DNA from: Pseudomonas fluorescens
Lineage (GTDB): Bacteria > Pseudomonadota > Gammaproteobacteria > Pseudomonadales > Pseudomonadaceae
Length of the DNA stretch: 64,000 bases
Direction: 5' to 3'
Assembly (NCBI RefSeq): GCF_001307275.1
Contig: NZ_CP012831.1
Location: forward strand, 372,001-436,000
The notes beneath the pieces were generated by a model, which was not told the DNA's origin, did no database searches, and saw only the letters and a program-made list of their open reading frames with translations. Shown piece after piece: positions 39,916-49,725 of the stretch (position 1 is the stretch's first letter; each line of letters begins with the position of its first letter). The position numbers were made by a program, and so were the translations under genes.

Positions 39916-40740
39916 TTATCCTTGAAGCAACCCCACAAGCGCGGGCCGCAACAGCTCCCGTGGCGGCACGCGCAGGCTGAACGCCTGTTCCAGCAGGTCG
40001 ATCAACTCATCGGCATCGACGATCACGCGCCGCTCGCTCTCCTGCCCTATGCGATGCACGGCGTAGCTGTTGCCGTTCAGGGTCTTGCGCAATCCGTCAC
40101 CGGTGCGGGCCACCATCAACCGGCCCATGAACGGCGACTCCGGATGGTTGCAGACATACCAGTTGCCGACGGTGTAATCGATGTCTTCCTGGCGTTGCAG
40201 GTCGAACAGGTACATCGGCCGCCATTCGCCGGCGACGTTCGCGCGCAACAGATAGCCGTCCGCAGGGGTCTCGATGCGGTACGGCTCATGGGGCGTGACT
40301 TGGGTATCACGGCTGTCCAGCAGCAGCGGCGCGGTGGGCACCATGCCGCCAAAACCGACGTCAGTGATATAGCGCACACCGTCGATCGTCACCAGGCTCA
40401 GCCGATGGGTCCGGGCAGGCCAGGCGTCCTCCGGCGCATTCATCACCACACGCCCAGTGATGCCACGGGCATCGAAACCCAATGTCTGCAACAGCGCCAG
40501 GAATAACTGGTTGAGTTCATAGCAATAGCCGCCACGCCCATCTTCGAAAACCTTGCGTTCGACCGATTCAAGGTCAATGGGCACGGGCTGACGCAGCAAT
40601 GTCGACAGGGTTTCAAAGGGGAATTCAGCGGTATGCCGCCATTGCAGTTGGCGCAAGGTGTCGAGCGTCGGCGCCGGTGGTGCGTCGAAACCCAGGCGCC
40701 GCAGATAACGGCTCGTATCGCTCAGTTGGGGATGACTCAT
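39916..40740 (-). CDS. Arylamine N-acetyltransferase
   Basis: A 274-residue NAT with the full triad: Cys73 in RGGYCYELN, His112 in ARTHRLSL and Asp127 in ITDVGFGG. The enzyme transfers acetyl from acetyl-CoA to arylamines and hydrazines. Start 40740 (MSHPQLSDTSRYL) is favoured over one 12 codons upstream, which reads as an Arg-rich leader. Upstream of the purine permease on the same strand, about 120 bases away. Confidence 0.93.
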   Translation of the reverse strand: MSHPQLSDTSRYLRRLGFDAPPAPTLDTLRQLQWRHTAEFPFETLSTLLRQPVPIDLESVERKVFEDGRGGYCYELNQLFLALLQTLGFDARGITGRVVMNAPEDAWPARTHRLSLVTIDGVRYITDVGFGGMVPTAPLLLDSRDTQVTPHEPYRIETPADGYLLRANVAGEWRPMYLFDLQRQEDIDYTVGNWYVCNHPESPFMGRLMVARTGDGLRKTLNGNSYAVHRIGQESERRVIVDADELIDLLEQAFSLRVPPRELLRPALVGLLQG

Positions 40741-40842
40741 GACGGTTGTCCTTTTCCGGGGGCGGCCAGCGCTCACAACAAGCGCACGGCTAATGGGCGC
40801 AGGTATAAGGCATTCCCTTCACAGAGACAACAATCGGCCCCG

Positions 40843-41637
40843 TCAGCGCCGTTTACGCGAAGCCAGCCGGATCCAGGTGGGCGCATGGTCGCTGGGGTGG
40901 GGCTGGTTCCGGACCCAGGCGTCCACCCCGCCTTCGCTCAGGTAGGCGCTGGCGACCGGATTGAGCAGCAGATGATCGATGCGCAGTCCGGAGTTCTTTT
41001 GCCAGTGCTGGCGAAAATAATCCCAGAAGGTGTAGAGGCGCTCGTCCGGATACAGATGGCGCAGCGAATCGGTCCAGCCCTGGTCCAGCAACCGCTGGTA
41101 ACACTCGCGGCTTTCGGGCTGCAACAGCGCATCCTTGAGCCAGGAGCGCGGGTTGTAGATGTCCAGGTCGGTGGGCACCACATTGTAGTCACCGGCGAGC
41201 ACCACGGGATGGTCGCTGGCCTGCAGCCCTTGGGCGTATTCGATCAGCCGTTCGAACCAGGCCAGCTTGTAGTCGAACTTGGGGCCCGGTTGCGGATTGC
41301 CGTTGGGCAGGTAGAGGCACCCCACCAGCACGCCGTGCACCGCCGCCTCCAGATAGCGACTGTGGCTGTCGTCATCTCCACCGGGCAGGCCTCGGCGGCT
41401 CTCCAACGGCTGCGCGTCACGGGCCAGGATCGCGACACCGTTCCAGGACGCCTGCCCGTGCCAGATTGCCCCGTACCCCACCGACTCCAGCTCCGCCGCC
41501 GGGAAATCCTTGTCCACGGCCTTGAGCTCCTGCAAACAGACAATGTCGGGTTTTTCCCGCTCCAGCCATTCCAGCAGGTTGGGCAGCCGTGCCCGGATGC
41601 CATTGATATTGAAGGTCGCGATCCGCAGGTTTTTCAT
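40843..41637 (-). CDS. xthA: Exodeoxyribonuclease III / AP endonuclease
   Basis: A 264-residue EEP-fold nuclease. MKNLRIATFNINGIRAR and VCLQELKAVDKDFP hold the Asn/Glu metal ligands, LAGDYNVVPTDLDIY holds the DxN motif, and SDHAP near the C-terminus gives the catalytic Asp-His. It incises at abasic sites and degrades 3' ends during base excision repair. Monocistronic. Confidence 0.93.
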   Translation of the reverse strand: MKNLRIATFNINGIRARLPNLLEWLEREKPDIVCLQELKAVDKDFPAAELESVGYGAIWHGQASWNGVAILARDAQPLESRRGLPGGDDDSHSRYLEAAVHGVLVGCLYLPNGNPQPGPKFDYKLAWFERLIEYAQGLQASDHPVVLAGDYNVVPTDLDIYNPRSWLKDALLQPESRECYQRLLDQGWTDSLRHLYPDERLYTFWDYFRQHWQKNSGLRIDHLLLNPVASAYLSEGGVDAWVRNQPHPSDHAPTWIRLASRKRR

Positions 41638-41739
41638 AGAGCCAGCACTCGAAACGTCACGTTACTGGCTGTGACCGTCAACCCGGTGCGGTGGTTGCAA
41701 CGGGTCTTCGTCAGCCCATGGCCGATGTTCCAATCGCTC

Positions 41740-43353
41740 TCAACGATCCGAGCGCGCCAGCGTATCCAGCCCGCCTTCTGTCGATAACACCGCCACTCGG
41801 TTGCGGCCACTGTGCTTGGCCTGGTAAAGCGCCGCATCGGCGCGCTGGATGAAGACTTCGATGCTGTCCAGGCTGCTGGGCACAAAGGCATAGCAACCCA
41901 GGCTCACCGTGAGGAAGCCGGTCGGGGAGCCGGAATGGGTGATGTGCTTGTCGATGACGCTGCGGCGGATCTGCTCGGCCAACGCCATGGCCCCCGAAAG
42001 GTTCGTGTCGGGCAGCAGTACCGCAAACTCTTCGCCGCCATACCGTACCGCCAGATCGGCCTTGCGATGGCAGCAACTCTTGAGCACCTTGGCCACTTCC
42101 GCCAGGCAGTGATCCCCGGCCACGTGCCCATAGGCGTCGTTGTAGCGTTTGAAAAAATCGATGTCGAGCATGATCAGGCTCAAGGGACTGCGCTGACGAG
42201 CGCCCCGACCGAACTCGATGTCCAGGGCCCGTTCGAACAGACGCCGGTTCGCCAGCCCGGTGAGGCTGTCATGGGTGGCAATCAGTTCCAACGCCTCCTG
42301 CGCCTTGCGCAAGTCAGCTTCGATCTTTTCGCTGTTGCGTACCTGGCGCACGAAGACCCAGCCGAACAAGCAAATGCCCAGGACCACCAGGCCCACGATG
42401 AGGCTGGATTGGAACGCCCGGTCATGCCAGCCCGCCAGGATCGATTCTTCGGACATCGCGGCGGTGACCACCAACGGATAAGCCTGTAAATGTTGATGCC
42501 CATACAGCCTGACGACACCGTCGACATCTGAACGGATGATCGCATCACCAGACATCCCTCCCGAGAGGTCATGGTTGTAGATATGTTCCTCGGCCAACGG
42601 GCGGCCGATCCGCGCCTCATCGAAGGGGCGCCGGGCCAACAGCGTCCCGTCGGACAAGGCCAGGGCCATCTCGCCTTGCTCATCCAGGCTGAAGCTTTTG
42701 AAGAACCGGTCGAAGTAGGACATTTTGATGCCGGCCAGCAACACCCCCTGGAAGTTGCCGTCTCGGTCATTCAAGCGCCGGGAAACCGGGATGATCCACT
42801 CACCGTTTTGCCGACTGCGGATCGCCGGGCCGATATGGGGGACCAGGGAGGCGTTCTGCTGGTGGAAAACGAAATACTCTCGATCCGCCACCCCTGCCCC
42901 CCTGTGCAGGTCCTCGAAGGAGGTAATGACCCAATGGCCGCGCTTGTCGAACAGGAACAGGCCATGCAACTGCTCAAGCGATTGCACGCGGCGGGCAAAG
43001 GTTTGCTGCAAGCGTGGCTGAACCGCAGGGCCAAAACCGTCGACCTGGATCCAATCCGCCAGACTGGCCAGGACCAGATCGGCCTGGAGGAAGGTGTCCT
43101 GGGCCTGCTGGGCCATGGCCCGGGTAAGGGTGGCCGAGGCGATGCGGGCCGACGCCACGTCGTGGCTGCGGGATTGCTCCAACTGCAGGTAAAGCAAACC
43201 GCACAGGCACAGGCATACCGCCGCGATAAACGTAACCGCAGCCTTGAGCAGCGGCAGGCGTTTCAGGGCACCGGCTGGGGAATGAAAAGGATCGTAGATG
43301 GGGATTGGCAAGCGAATTCCTGAAGAGGGCAAAGCATGCGCGAATTCGCGCAT
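41740..43353 (-). CDS. Membrane diguanylate cyclase with periplasmic Cache-type sensor
   Basis: A 537-residue protein: TM1 about 37-60, a periplasmic dCache/PDC-like region (about 60-330, with FLFDKRGHWVITSF and REYFVFHQQNASLVPHIGPAIRS), TM2 near 345, then a GGDEF domain (THDSLTGLANRRLFERAL to the end). The active motif is GGEEF near 439, and an RxxD inhibition site (RKAD) lies five residues before it. It is therefore predicted to make c-di-GMP with product feedback. No EAL domain. Several starts are possible; 43353 has AGGGG upstream. Confidence 0.9.
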   Translation of the reverse strand: MREFAHALPSSGIRLPIPIYDPFHSPAGALKRLPLLKAAVTFIAAVCLCLCGLLYLQLEQSRSHDVASARIASATLTRAMAQQAQDTFLQADLVLASLADWIQVDGFGPAVQPRLQQTFARRVQSLEQLHGLFLFDKRGHWVITSFEDLHRGAGVADREYFVFHQQNASLVPHIGPAIRSRQNGEWIIPVSRRLNDRDGNFQGVLLAGIKMSYFDRFFKSFSLDEQGEMALALSDGTLLARRPFDEARIGRPLAEEHIYNHDLSGGMSGDAIIRSDVDGVVRLYGHQHLQAYPLVVTAAMSEESILAGWHDRAFQSSLIVGLVVLGICLFGWVFVRQVRNSEKIEADLRKAQEALELIATHDSLTGLANRRLFERALDIEFGRGARQRSPLSLIMLDIDFFKRYNDAYGHVAGDHCLAEVAKVLKSCCHRKADLAVRYGGEEFAVLLPDTNLSGAMALAEQIRRSVIDKHITHSGSPTGFLTVSLGCYAFVPSSLDSIEVFIQRADAALYQAKHSGRNRVAVLSTEGGLDTLARSDR

Positions 43354-43633
43354 AACCCCTAATATTCGTGAGCTTAGCCTACCGCTTGTAAGGCGGCAAT
43401 TTGCCTGTGCAGCGAAGCCGATGGGTGGCTGGAGTGGATCCAAAACCCCGCACCTGGGCTTGCAAAAATGCCTGATTCAGAACGAAGAAATTCCCGTGGC
43501 GAGAGCATGCACACCCGCACTTGCGACAGCGTTGAAGGACTGTTTTTTACAAGCAAACCTTCCTGGGGCTATCTAAATTGCGTAACGCCCCATAACGTAT
43601 GGTCGCCTTTGACTTCCAAGTGCCCCATCGACC

Positions 43634-44992
43634 ATGAGCCAACCGACCCGAATCGATGATGAACAGGCCCTGACCCGACCCGGCGCCGTCAGTCTGCGCG
43701 AGGCGTTCTGGTTCTGGCTCAAACTGGGCTTCATCAGTTTCGGCGGCCCAGCGGGGCAGATCTCGATCATGCACCAGGAACTGGTGGAACGGCGGCGCTG
43801 GATTTCCGAGCGGCGCTTCCTGCACGCCCTCAATTACTGCATGTTGCTGCCGGGGCCTGAGGCCCAACAATTGGCGACGTACCTGGGCTGGTTGATGCAC
43901 CGAAGCTGGGGTGGAGTGATCGCCGGCGCGTTGTTCGTGCTGCCTTCGCTGTTCATTCTCATCGCGTTGTCGTGGCTGTACATCGCCTTTGGCGAAGTGC
44001 CGGTGGTGGCCGGTATTTTCTATGGCATCAAACCGGCCGTGACGGCCATCGTGGTGCATGCCGCCCACCGGATCGGCTCCCGCGCGCTCAAGAACAATTG
44101 GCTGTGGGCGATTGCGGCGGCATCGTTCACCGCGATCTTCGCCCTTGATCTCCCCTTCCCGCTGATCGTGCTGGGTGCGGCTGCCATCGGTTATTTCGGC
44201 GGTCGCTGGGCACCGGAAAAATTCAGCCTGGGCGGTCACGATACCCGACACAAATCCTTCGGCCCTGCCTTGATCGACGACGACACGCCAACCCCGGAGC
44301 ATGCCCGGTTCAGCGCCGCCAGGTTGACCCGCCTCGTGGTCGTCGGTGCCCTGTTGTGGATCGTGCCCATGGGCCTGCTGACCGCCGTGTTCGGCTGGGG
44401 CGGCACGTTGACGCAAATGGCCTGGTTCTTTACCAAGGCCGCGCTGCTGACCTTCGGCGGCGCCTATGCGGTCTTGCCCTACGTGTACCAAGGCGCCGTC
44501 GGGCACTTCGGCTGGCTGACACCGACACAAATGATCGACGGCCTGGCCTTGGGCGAAACCACGCCCGGGCCGCTGATCATGGTCGTGGCCTTCGTCGGTT
44601 TCGTCGGAGGTTATGTGATGCAGGTGTTCGGCCCCGAACAGGCCTTCCTCGCCGGGGCCGTCGCGGCCACGCTGGTGACCTGGTTCACGTTCCTGCCCTC
44701 GTTCCTGTTCATCCTGGCCGGCGGCCCTCTGGTGGAATCGACCCATAACGCGTTGAAATTCACCGCACCGCTGACGGCGATTACCGCGGCGGTGGTCGGG
44801 GTAATCCTCAACCTGGCCTGCTTCTTCGGTTACCACGTGCTCTGGCCCAACGGTTTTGCAGGTGCCCTGGACTGGCCGTCAGCGATCATCGCGATCGCGG
44901 CGGCGGTGGCGCTGTTTCGCTACAAGCGCGGGGTGATCCAGGTGTTGCTGGCGTGCGGGTTGGCCGGGTTGGCGGTGCATTTGCTGCGCTAG
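43634..44992 (+). CDS. chrA: Chromate transporter ChrA
   Basis: A 452-residue long-form CHR transporter with two homologous halves: WFWLKLGFISFGGPAGQISIMHQ with LLPGPEAQQLATYLGW in the N-half and FFTKAALLTFGGAYAVLPYV with LALGETTPGPLIM in the C-half. It expels chromate from the cytoplasm. It shares a four-base convergent overlap with the ArsN2-like gene. Confidence 0.93.
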   Translation: MSQPTRIDDEQALTRPGAVSLREAFWFWLKLGFISFGGPAGQISIMHQELVERRRWISERRFLHALNYCMLLPGPEAQQLATYLGWLMHRSWGGVIAGALFVLPSLFILIALSWLYIAFGEVPVVAGIFYGIKPAVTAIVVHAAHRIGSRALKNNWLWAIAAASFTAIFALDLPFPLIVLGAAAIGYFGGRWAPEKFSLGGHDTRHKSFGPALIDDDTPTPEHARFSAARLTRLVVVGALLWIVPMGLLTAVFGWGGTLTQMAWFFTKAALLTFGGAYAVLPYVYQGAVGHFGWLTPTQMIDGLALGETTPGPLIMVVAFVGFVGGYVMQVFGPEQAFLAGAVAATLVTWFTFLPSFLFILAGGPLVESTHNALKFTAPLTAITAAVVGVILNLACFFGYHVLWPNGFAGALDWPSAIIAIAAAVALFRYKRGVIQVLLACGLAGLAVHLLR

Positions 44993-45414
44993 ACGAGGCG
45001 CTTGCTCAGGTACGTCGCCGAGGCCGGACACAAGGTCTTGAACTGGGCCGTCGCGCTGATCGACGCGGGCGCCAGCGAGCGATCCTCCTGCTGATAGCCC
45101 TGGCCGGTAAAAAACGCCGCGGCACTGTCGGTCAACAAGTGGAGCCGCTCCACCCCCTCGCGTCTCGCAAACGCTTCGACAGCGGCGAGCACCGCCACAC
45201 CAGCACCCCGGCCCCGCTGCCCCTCAAGGACAACCAACGAGCGCAGCAACCGCTCGGCCCCCTCCCCCTCGATGCCAGCAAACCCCACGTCGACACCCTG
45301 GTGGTTGGAGCTGAAGAACTGGCGACCGGAATATGTCAGGTCGTCCACGGGTAGCCCGGCTTGGGTGAGTGCATCGCGCAAGGGTCCCAGATCGTTATTG
45401 CTTAGAGCTGTCAT
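44989..45414 (-). CDS. GNAT acetyltransferase, ArsN2-like
   Basis: A 141-residue GNAT protein resembling ArsN2: MTALSNNDLGPLRDALTQAGLP, then LVVLEGQRGRGAGVAVLAAVE as the acetyl-CoA loop, and LHLLTDSAAAFFTGQGY. ArsN-type enzymes acetylate methyl- or phosphinothricin-type arsenicals. No ars operon is adjacent, but chrA next door fits a metal(loid)-stress pair. A start two codons earlier (45420) is equally possible. Confidence 0.78.
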   Translation of the reverse strand: MTALSNNDLGPLRDALTQAGLPVDDLTYSGRQFFSSNHQGVDVGFAGIEGEGAERLLRSLVVLEGQRGRGAGVAVLAAVEAFARREGVERLHLLTDSAAAFFTGQGYQQEDRSLAPASISATAQFKTLCPASATYLSKRLV

Positions 45415-45547
45415 GTGCATGGTGGGTGCTCGTCTACGTCTTGCCTTGATCATCGGGCACCCCGAATTTGGTTACAACTCACGGAGTGCATCGGAGGTCG
45501 GGCTTCAATAGGATTGCTCGAAAGTAAGCCACTGGCGTACATTAGCA

Positions 45548-45862
45548 ATGATTTTTATTGAAACTCCAATTTTTACCCGTCGGGTCAAAGAACTGATGGA
45601 TGACGATGATTTCGCTGTCCTACAGAAAATACGGGTCTGCAATCCTTCCGCTGGTGAAGTTATGGAAGCCACCGGGGGGATCCGAAAGATTCGTATCGCA
45701 GCCAAAGGCCATGGCAAACGGGGGGGAGCCAGGGTGATCTACTACCACTTCGTCCATGCTTCGCGGATCGCGTTACTGATGATATATCCGAAAAATGAAC
45801 AGCAAGACTTGACTGTCGATCAACGAAAAGCGTTGAAATTGATTGTCGAGCACTGGAGATAA
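45548..45862 (+). CDS. RelE/HigB-type toxin of a NadS-linked pair
   Basis: A 104-residue RelE/ParE-superfamily protein: IFTRRVKELMDDDDFAVLQ, GIRKIRIAAKGHGKRGGARVIYY, IALLMIYPKNEQQDL. This matches HigB2-like mRNA interferases that cut ribosome-bound transcripts. The basic residues of the putative active surface are present. It lies two bases upstream of the antitoxin gene. Confidence 0.85.
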   Translation: MIFIETPIFTRRVKELMDDDDFAVLQKIRVCNPSAGEVMEATGGIRKIRIAAKGHGKRGGARVIYYHFVHASRIALLMIYPKNEQQDLTVDQRKALKLIVEHWR

Positions 45863-45864
45863 CC

Positions 45865-46152
45865 ATGAGCAAATTTTTCGATGAGCTGATGGAAAGCGTG
45901 CAGCAGATGGATGAAATCGTCCGAGGCGAACGCCAGCCATCACGGGAATTCATCGTCGATGCACTGCAAGTGAAGGCGATACGCAAGGCTACCGGCCTGA
46001 CCCAAGCCAAATTTGCAGCACTGATCGATGTCCAACTGGGCACGCTTCGCAACTGGGAGCAGGGACGGCGCGAGCCTACCGGCCCCGCTAAAGCGCTGCT
46101 GCGGGCGATTCACAATGATCCGAAACACGTGATCAGCGCCTTAGCCGTTTAA
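45865..46152 (+). CDS. NadS-family helix-turn-helix antitoxin
   Basis: A 95-residue protein with the HTH QVKAIRKATGLTQAKFAALI and TLRNWEQGRREPTGPAKALL at about 33-80. NadS/HigA2-type antitoxins bind their toxin and repress the shared promoter. The toxin-first gene order is normal for this family. Confidence 0.88.
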   Translation: MSKFFDELMESVQQMDEIVRGERQPSREFIVDALQVKAIRKATGLTQAKFAALIDVQLGTLRNWEQGRREPTGPAKALLRAIHNDPKHVISALAV

Positions 46153-46294
46153 GCATTGTCGAAATGAACAGAACGCTCAGGCAGTGCTTCCATGTGGCGA
46201 AGGCGCTTGCTCCCAGCCCGCCATGACCTGGCGCAAATGAACACCCCACCCCATCAGCTAAGCTCAAAACCTATCATCACGACAAGGAATCGAC

Positions 46295-46783
46295 ATGAGC
46301 AAGGCAGACGAGCTAGCGGCCAAACTGAGGAAAACCCAGCAGACCCGCACCGATACCGACAACTGCGCCGACCTGGCGATCGAGCACTGGCCGGCCCAGG
46401 TCTACGAGCTGTATCGCCAGATCGAAACCTGGCTGGCTCCCGTGTGCGAGGCGGGCCTGGACATTCGGCGCAACCCCACCCACGTCTTTGAAAGTCACTC
46501 CAGCGGTTCGACGTACAACTACGCCATCGACCAACTGATGATCGAAGGCAATCATCGCCGCATTTCATTCGACCCGATTGCGCGCTTCTCGGCCAAGGGA
46601 GAGGGCTGCATTGAAGTCCATATGAAAGGGCAGGAACACTGCATCGTGCGCACACTCGGTGAGCATGGCGAATCGCTTTGGCATATCCAGGCCCTGCGCT
46701 CGACAGGGCAACAGCCCGCTGAACCTACCATTCTGGACGAGGACGCCTTGCTCTCGCTGGTAGAAGAAGGCCTTGGCCTATAA
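46295..46783 (+). CDS. Hypothetical protein, 162 residues
   Basis: A soluble protein starting MSKADELAAKLRKTQQTRT. No motif of a known family is recognised. Charge and aromatic pattern (YELYRQIETWLAPVCEAGLDIRR) suggest a compact alpha/beta fold. It has a good AAGGA ribosome site and its own terminator, so it is a real single gene. Accessory position beside a TA pair. Confidence 0.7.
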   Translation: MSKADELAAKLRKTQQTRTDTDNCADLAIEHWPAQVYELYRQIETWLAPVCEAGLDIRRNPTHVFESHSSGSTYNYAIDQLMIEGNHRRISFDPIARFSAKGEGCIEVHMKGQEHCIVRTLGEHGESLWHIQALRSTGQQPAEPTILDEDALLSLVEEGLGL

Positions 46784-46790
46784 CGTAAAC

Positions 46791-46815
46791 GGGCGATCCT
46801 TGATCGCCCATTTTC
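46791..46815 (+). terminator. Terminator of the 162-residue hypothetical gene
   Basis: GGGCGATC and GATCGCCC stem followed by ATTTTC. Confidence 0.75.
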
Positions 46816-46828
46816 ATTGGAGGGCACG

Positions 46829-47104
46829 CTAGATCTGTGGCGCTGATTCGAGTGCTGGATCGTTTCCGGGCACCGGCAGCGTCAGTTCTTGGGCCGGTCT
46901 TCCTACCAGTAAATTCAAGGCATTGTCGATTTCGTCAGCCGCGCCTTGCGCGTATCGAGTATCCGCCCAGCTCCAGTACGGATCGGATATCAGCCCACCC
47001 ACGGCCTGTGCGCACAATTCATCGCGGCTGATGCCCATCTTCCCGGCCGCGGCGATCACGGCCATAAGGGCTTGCTCTAATTGGGAAATTCGCTCGGTCG
47101 TCAC
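46829..47104 (-). CDS. Hypothetical protein, 91 residues
   Basis: A small soluble protein whose likely start is GTG (VTTERISQLEQALMAVIAAAGKMG); a longer ATG form begins at 47140 with an unusual leader. The N-terminal half looks helical, then a proline-rich end. No family recognised, and neither start has a strong ribosome site. Confidence 0.55.
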   Translation of the reverse strand: MTTERISQLEQALMAVIAAAGKMGISRDELCAQAVGGLISDPYWSWADTRYAQGAADEIDNALNLLVGRPAQELTLPVPGNDPALESAPQI

Positions 47105-47209
47105 AATGAACCAACGTGATGGATGACAAACCCAGAGCATAACAAGCCATCAATGTGCCACCAAACTCAAGCGCCCAACGGTCGCTCTTCCTGGCGTGGA
47201 TGATCCGCC

Positions 47210-48427
47210 TCAACCCGCCGCGCCATAGGACGCCGCCCCCCCAGTCGATGACGACTCCCGGACCGCTGACCGAGCAGCCAGCACCGTCAGCACAGCGGCC
47301 ATGGCCAACACGGCCGCACTGGTTTCGAAGGTCGCGCGATAGCCACTCAGATCAAACAGCAGGCCACCCACTGTCGCGCCCGCTGCGATGGCGAGCTGGA
47401 CGATCGCCACCATCAGGCCGCCACCGGCTTCGGCATCTTCCGGTAGCGTTCGCGAGAGCCAGGTCCACCAGCCTACGGGCGCTGCCGTAGCCACCAGGCC
47501 CCAAAGGCCGAGCAGGAGGGTCGTGATCGTGACCGAGCCGCCGCCCCCCACCAGGGCAATGGCAATCACGGCCATCAACAGGGGGATGACGATAAGCGTC
47601 CGATAGAGGTTGTTTTTCAAGCAGGTCCCGATCAGGAAGGTGCCCAGCAGCCCCGCCACACCGATCACCAACAACATGAAGGACAACCTTGAAACGCTCA
47701 CTTGCGTCACTGTTTCAAGGAACGGGCGCAGGTAGGTGAACAACATGAACTGGCCCATGAAAAACGTGCTGACCGCCAGCATGCCCAGCGCGACCGGTGC
47801 CCGGGTCATCAACTTGAAGACGTTGGTACTGCCCTGCTTCGCCTTCGAAGGCATGGAGGGCAGGCGCAACAGCAGCCAGACCAGGGCGATGGCGGCGACC
47901 GGCACGATGCAGAAAAACGCGCCACGCCAACCGATGATCGCCCCCAGGAAGCTGCCCAGCGGCGCAGCGACCACGGTCGCCAAGGCATTGCCGCCATTGA
48001 CCACGGCCAGTGCCCGCGGAACCTGAGCGTCCGGCACGAGCCGCATGGCCGTGGCCGCCGACAGCGACCAGAAGCCGCCAATCGCCACGCCGATCAACGC
48101 GCGACCGACCATGAATACCGGGTAATTCGGTGCGAACGCCACCACGGTGCCTGAAACGATCATCAGCAAGGTCAGCCCCAGCAGAAGCCATTTGCGGTCG
48201 ACCCGGGCGGCAATCGAGGCGATGAACAGGCTGGTGATCAGGGCAAACGCGCCAGAGACGGCAATGCCTTGACCGGCCTGCCCTTCACTGACATGAAGAT
48301 CGGCCGCTACCGGCGTCAGCAAGCTGACGGGCATGAACTCCGAGGCAACCAGCACGAATGCGGCGAGCGCCATGGCAAATACCGCACCCCAGGCGGGCGG
48401 GTCTTGTGGCAATGAGTTATCGGTCAT
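47210..48427 (-). CDS. MFS transporter, NepI/YdeA-like efflux pump
   Basis: A 405-residue 12-TM transporter: FVLVASEFMPVSLLTPVAADL in helix 1, RKWLLLGLTLLMIVSGT in loop 2-3, GRALIGVAIGGFWSL. The last resembles NepI, the purine ribonucleoside exporter, and related drug pumps. It is divergent from an AraC-type regulator, which probably controls it. Start at 48427 is set by the N-terminal MTDNSLPQ before helix 1. Confidence 0.85.
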   Translation of the reverse strand: MTDNSLPQDPPAWGAVFAMALAAFVLVASEFMPVSLLTPVAADLHVSEGQAGQGIAVSGAFALITSLFIASIAARVDRKWLLLGLTLLMIVSGTVVAFAPNYPVFMVGRALIGVAIGGFWSLSAATAMRLVPDAQVPRALAVVNGGNALATVVAAPLGSFLGAIIGWRGAFFCIVPVAAIALVWLLLRLPSMPSKAKQGSTNVFKLMTRAPVALGMLAVSTFFMGQFMLFTYLRPFLETVTQVSVSRLSFMLLVIGVAGLLGTFLIGTCLKNNLYRTLIVIPLLMAVIAIALVGGGGSVTITTLLLGLWGLVATAAPVGWWTWLSRTLPEDAEAGGGLMVAIVQLAIAAGATVGGLLFDLSGYRATFETSAAVLAMAAVLTVLAARSAVRESSSTGGAASYGAAG

Positions 48428-48458
48428 GGAATGACAATCCTGTGTTGCTTGATGGAGC

Positions 48459-48547
48459 TGTGGGAGCGAGCTCGCTCGCGATGACGGCGGCACATCCGAC
48501 ACCACCGCCTTAGGCAGACCGCTATCGCGAGCAAGCTCGCTCCCACA
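48459..48547. repeat. REP doublet in the MFS/AraC intergenic region
   Basis: Inverted REP pair (GTGGGAGCGAGCTCGCTCGC and complement) between the divergent MFS and AraC-type genes. Confidence 0.88.
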
Positions 48548-48594
48548 GTTTTGAATGGGGTGTTCACATATTTCGTGCCCGCCACACCTCCCCC

Positions 48595-48618
48595 TGTGGG
48601 GGCGAGCTTGCTCGCGAT
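48595..48618. repeat. Single REP unit
   Basis: A lone GTGGGGGCGAGCTTGCTCGC unit about 48 bases beyond the doublet. Confidence 0.7.
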
Positions 48619-48796
48619 TCTTTGGTGGATTGAGTGAGGGAGTATTTTCAGCGCTCGATCCGGCCGGTCGGTAACGCATTACGCTGAGATGCTTGCCTGA
48701 TCCTATGAGTTCTTCCATCGCGCATAGGCAGCGCTTCGTTTAGCGCGTTAATGTTCTGCCTATAGCGCTTGAGCCGAGATGACACCCGGAGCCGAC

Positions 48797-49705
48797 ATGG
48801 TCGTCCAACGCAGATCCGTACAAGAGACATTGACCGCCATCATTGGCGCCTGGACACCACACCCGGGCGACGTCGAAACGCCCATTCCCGGCCTGGTCTT
48901 CTTCCGGCGTGAAGCCCCGGCGCCACCGGTGATTTGCATGATCGAACCGAGCATCGTGCTGGTGGCCCAAGGCGAGAAGCAGGTGTGGATCGGTGGCGAA
49001 GCCTATGGCTACGACACCGAGCGGTTCCTCATGACCTCCCTGGACATCCCGGCCAATTCCGAAGTGCTGCAGGCAAGCCCGGAGCAACCCTGCCTGGGCC
49101 TGGTCCTGAGGCTCGACTTGCGCATGGTGGCCGACCTGATCGCCCTGGGCAGCCTGTCGCCGCCGCGTGATCGAGCGGTCGGGATCGGCGCAGGAATCGG
49201 CACCGCGACGCCGGACCTTTTGGCGCCGTTCGCACGCCTGCTGGCGCTGCTCGACGAACCGGAAGCGATTCCCATACTGGCACCGTTGATCCAGCGCGAG
49301 ATCCACTACCGGCTGCTGCTCAGCGACCAGGCCGCCCGACTGCGGCAGATCGCCTCGGTCGACAGCCAGGGCTACCGGATCGCCAAGGCCATCGACTGGC
49401 TGAAATTGAACTACACCGAGCCCGTGCGCGTGGACGACCTCGCGGCGCGGGTGCAAATGAGCGCGCCGACGTTTCACCACCACTTCCGCCAGCTCACGGC
49501 GATGAGCCCACTGCAATACCAGAAGTGGCTGCGGTTGAACGAAGCCAAACGCTTGATGCTCAACGAACATGTGGACGTCGCGAGTGCGGCCTTCAAGGTG
49601 GGTTACGAAAGCCCTTCACAATTCAGCCGCGAATATGCCCGCTTGTTTGGTGTGCCGCCCAAGCGGGACATTGCGGCGTTGCGTGGGCCGGCCAAGGCTG
49701 GCTGA
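48797..49705 (+). CDS. AraC-family regulator (AraC_N type)
   Basis: A 302-residue regulator. The N-terminal domain (about 1-195) is the AraC_N cupin-type region (PPVICMIEPSIVLVAQGEKQVWIGG). The C-terminal two HTHs include VDDLAARVQMSAPTFHHHFRQL and VGYESPSQFSREYARLFG. ATG 48797 has GGAG 8 bases upstream; a start six codons earlier at 48779 lacks it. Likely regulates the divergent MFS pump. Confidence 0.88.
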   Translation: MVVQRRSVQETLTAIIGAWTPHPGDVETPIPGLVFFRREAPAPPVICMIEPSIVLVAQGEKQVWIGGEAYGYDTERFLMTSLDIPANSEVLQASPEQPCLGLVLRLDLRMVADLIALGSLSPPRDRAVGIGAGIGTATPDLLAPFARLLALLDEPEAIPILAPLIQREIHYRLLLSDQAARLRQIASVDSQGYRIAKAIDWLKLNYTEPVRVDDLAARVQMSAPTFHHHFRQLTAMSPLQYQKWLRLNEAKRLMLNEHVDVASAAFKVGYESPSQFSREYARLFGVPPKRDIAALRGPAKAG

Positions 49706-49725
49706 TTCATCATCGAGCATGGCCC

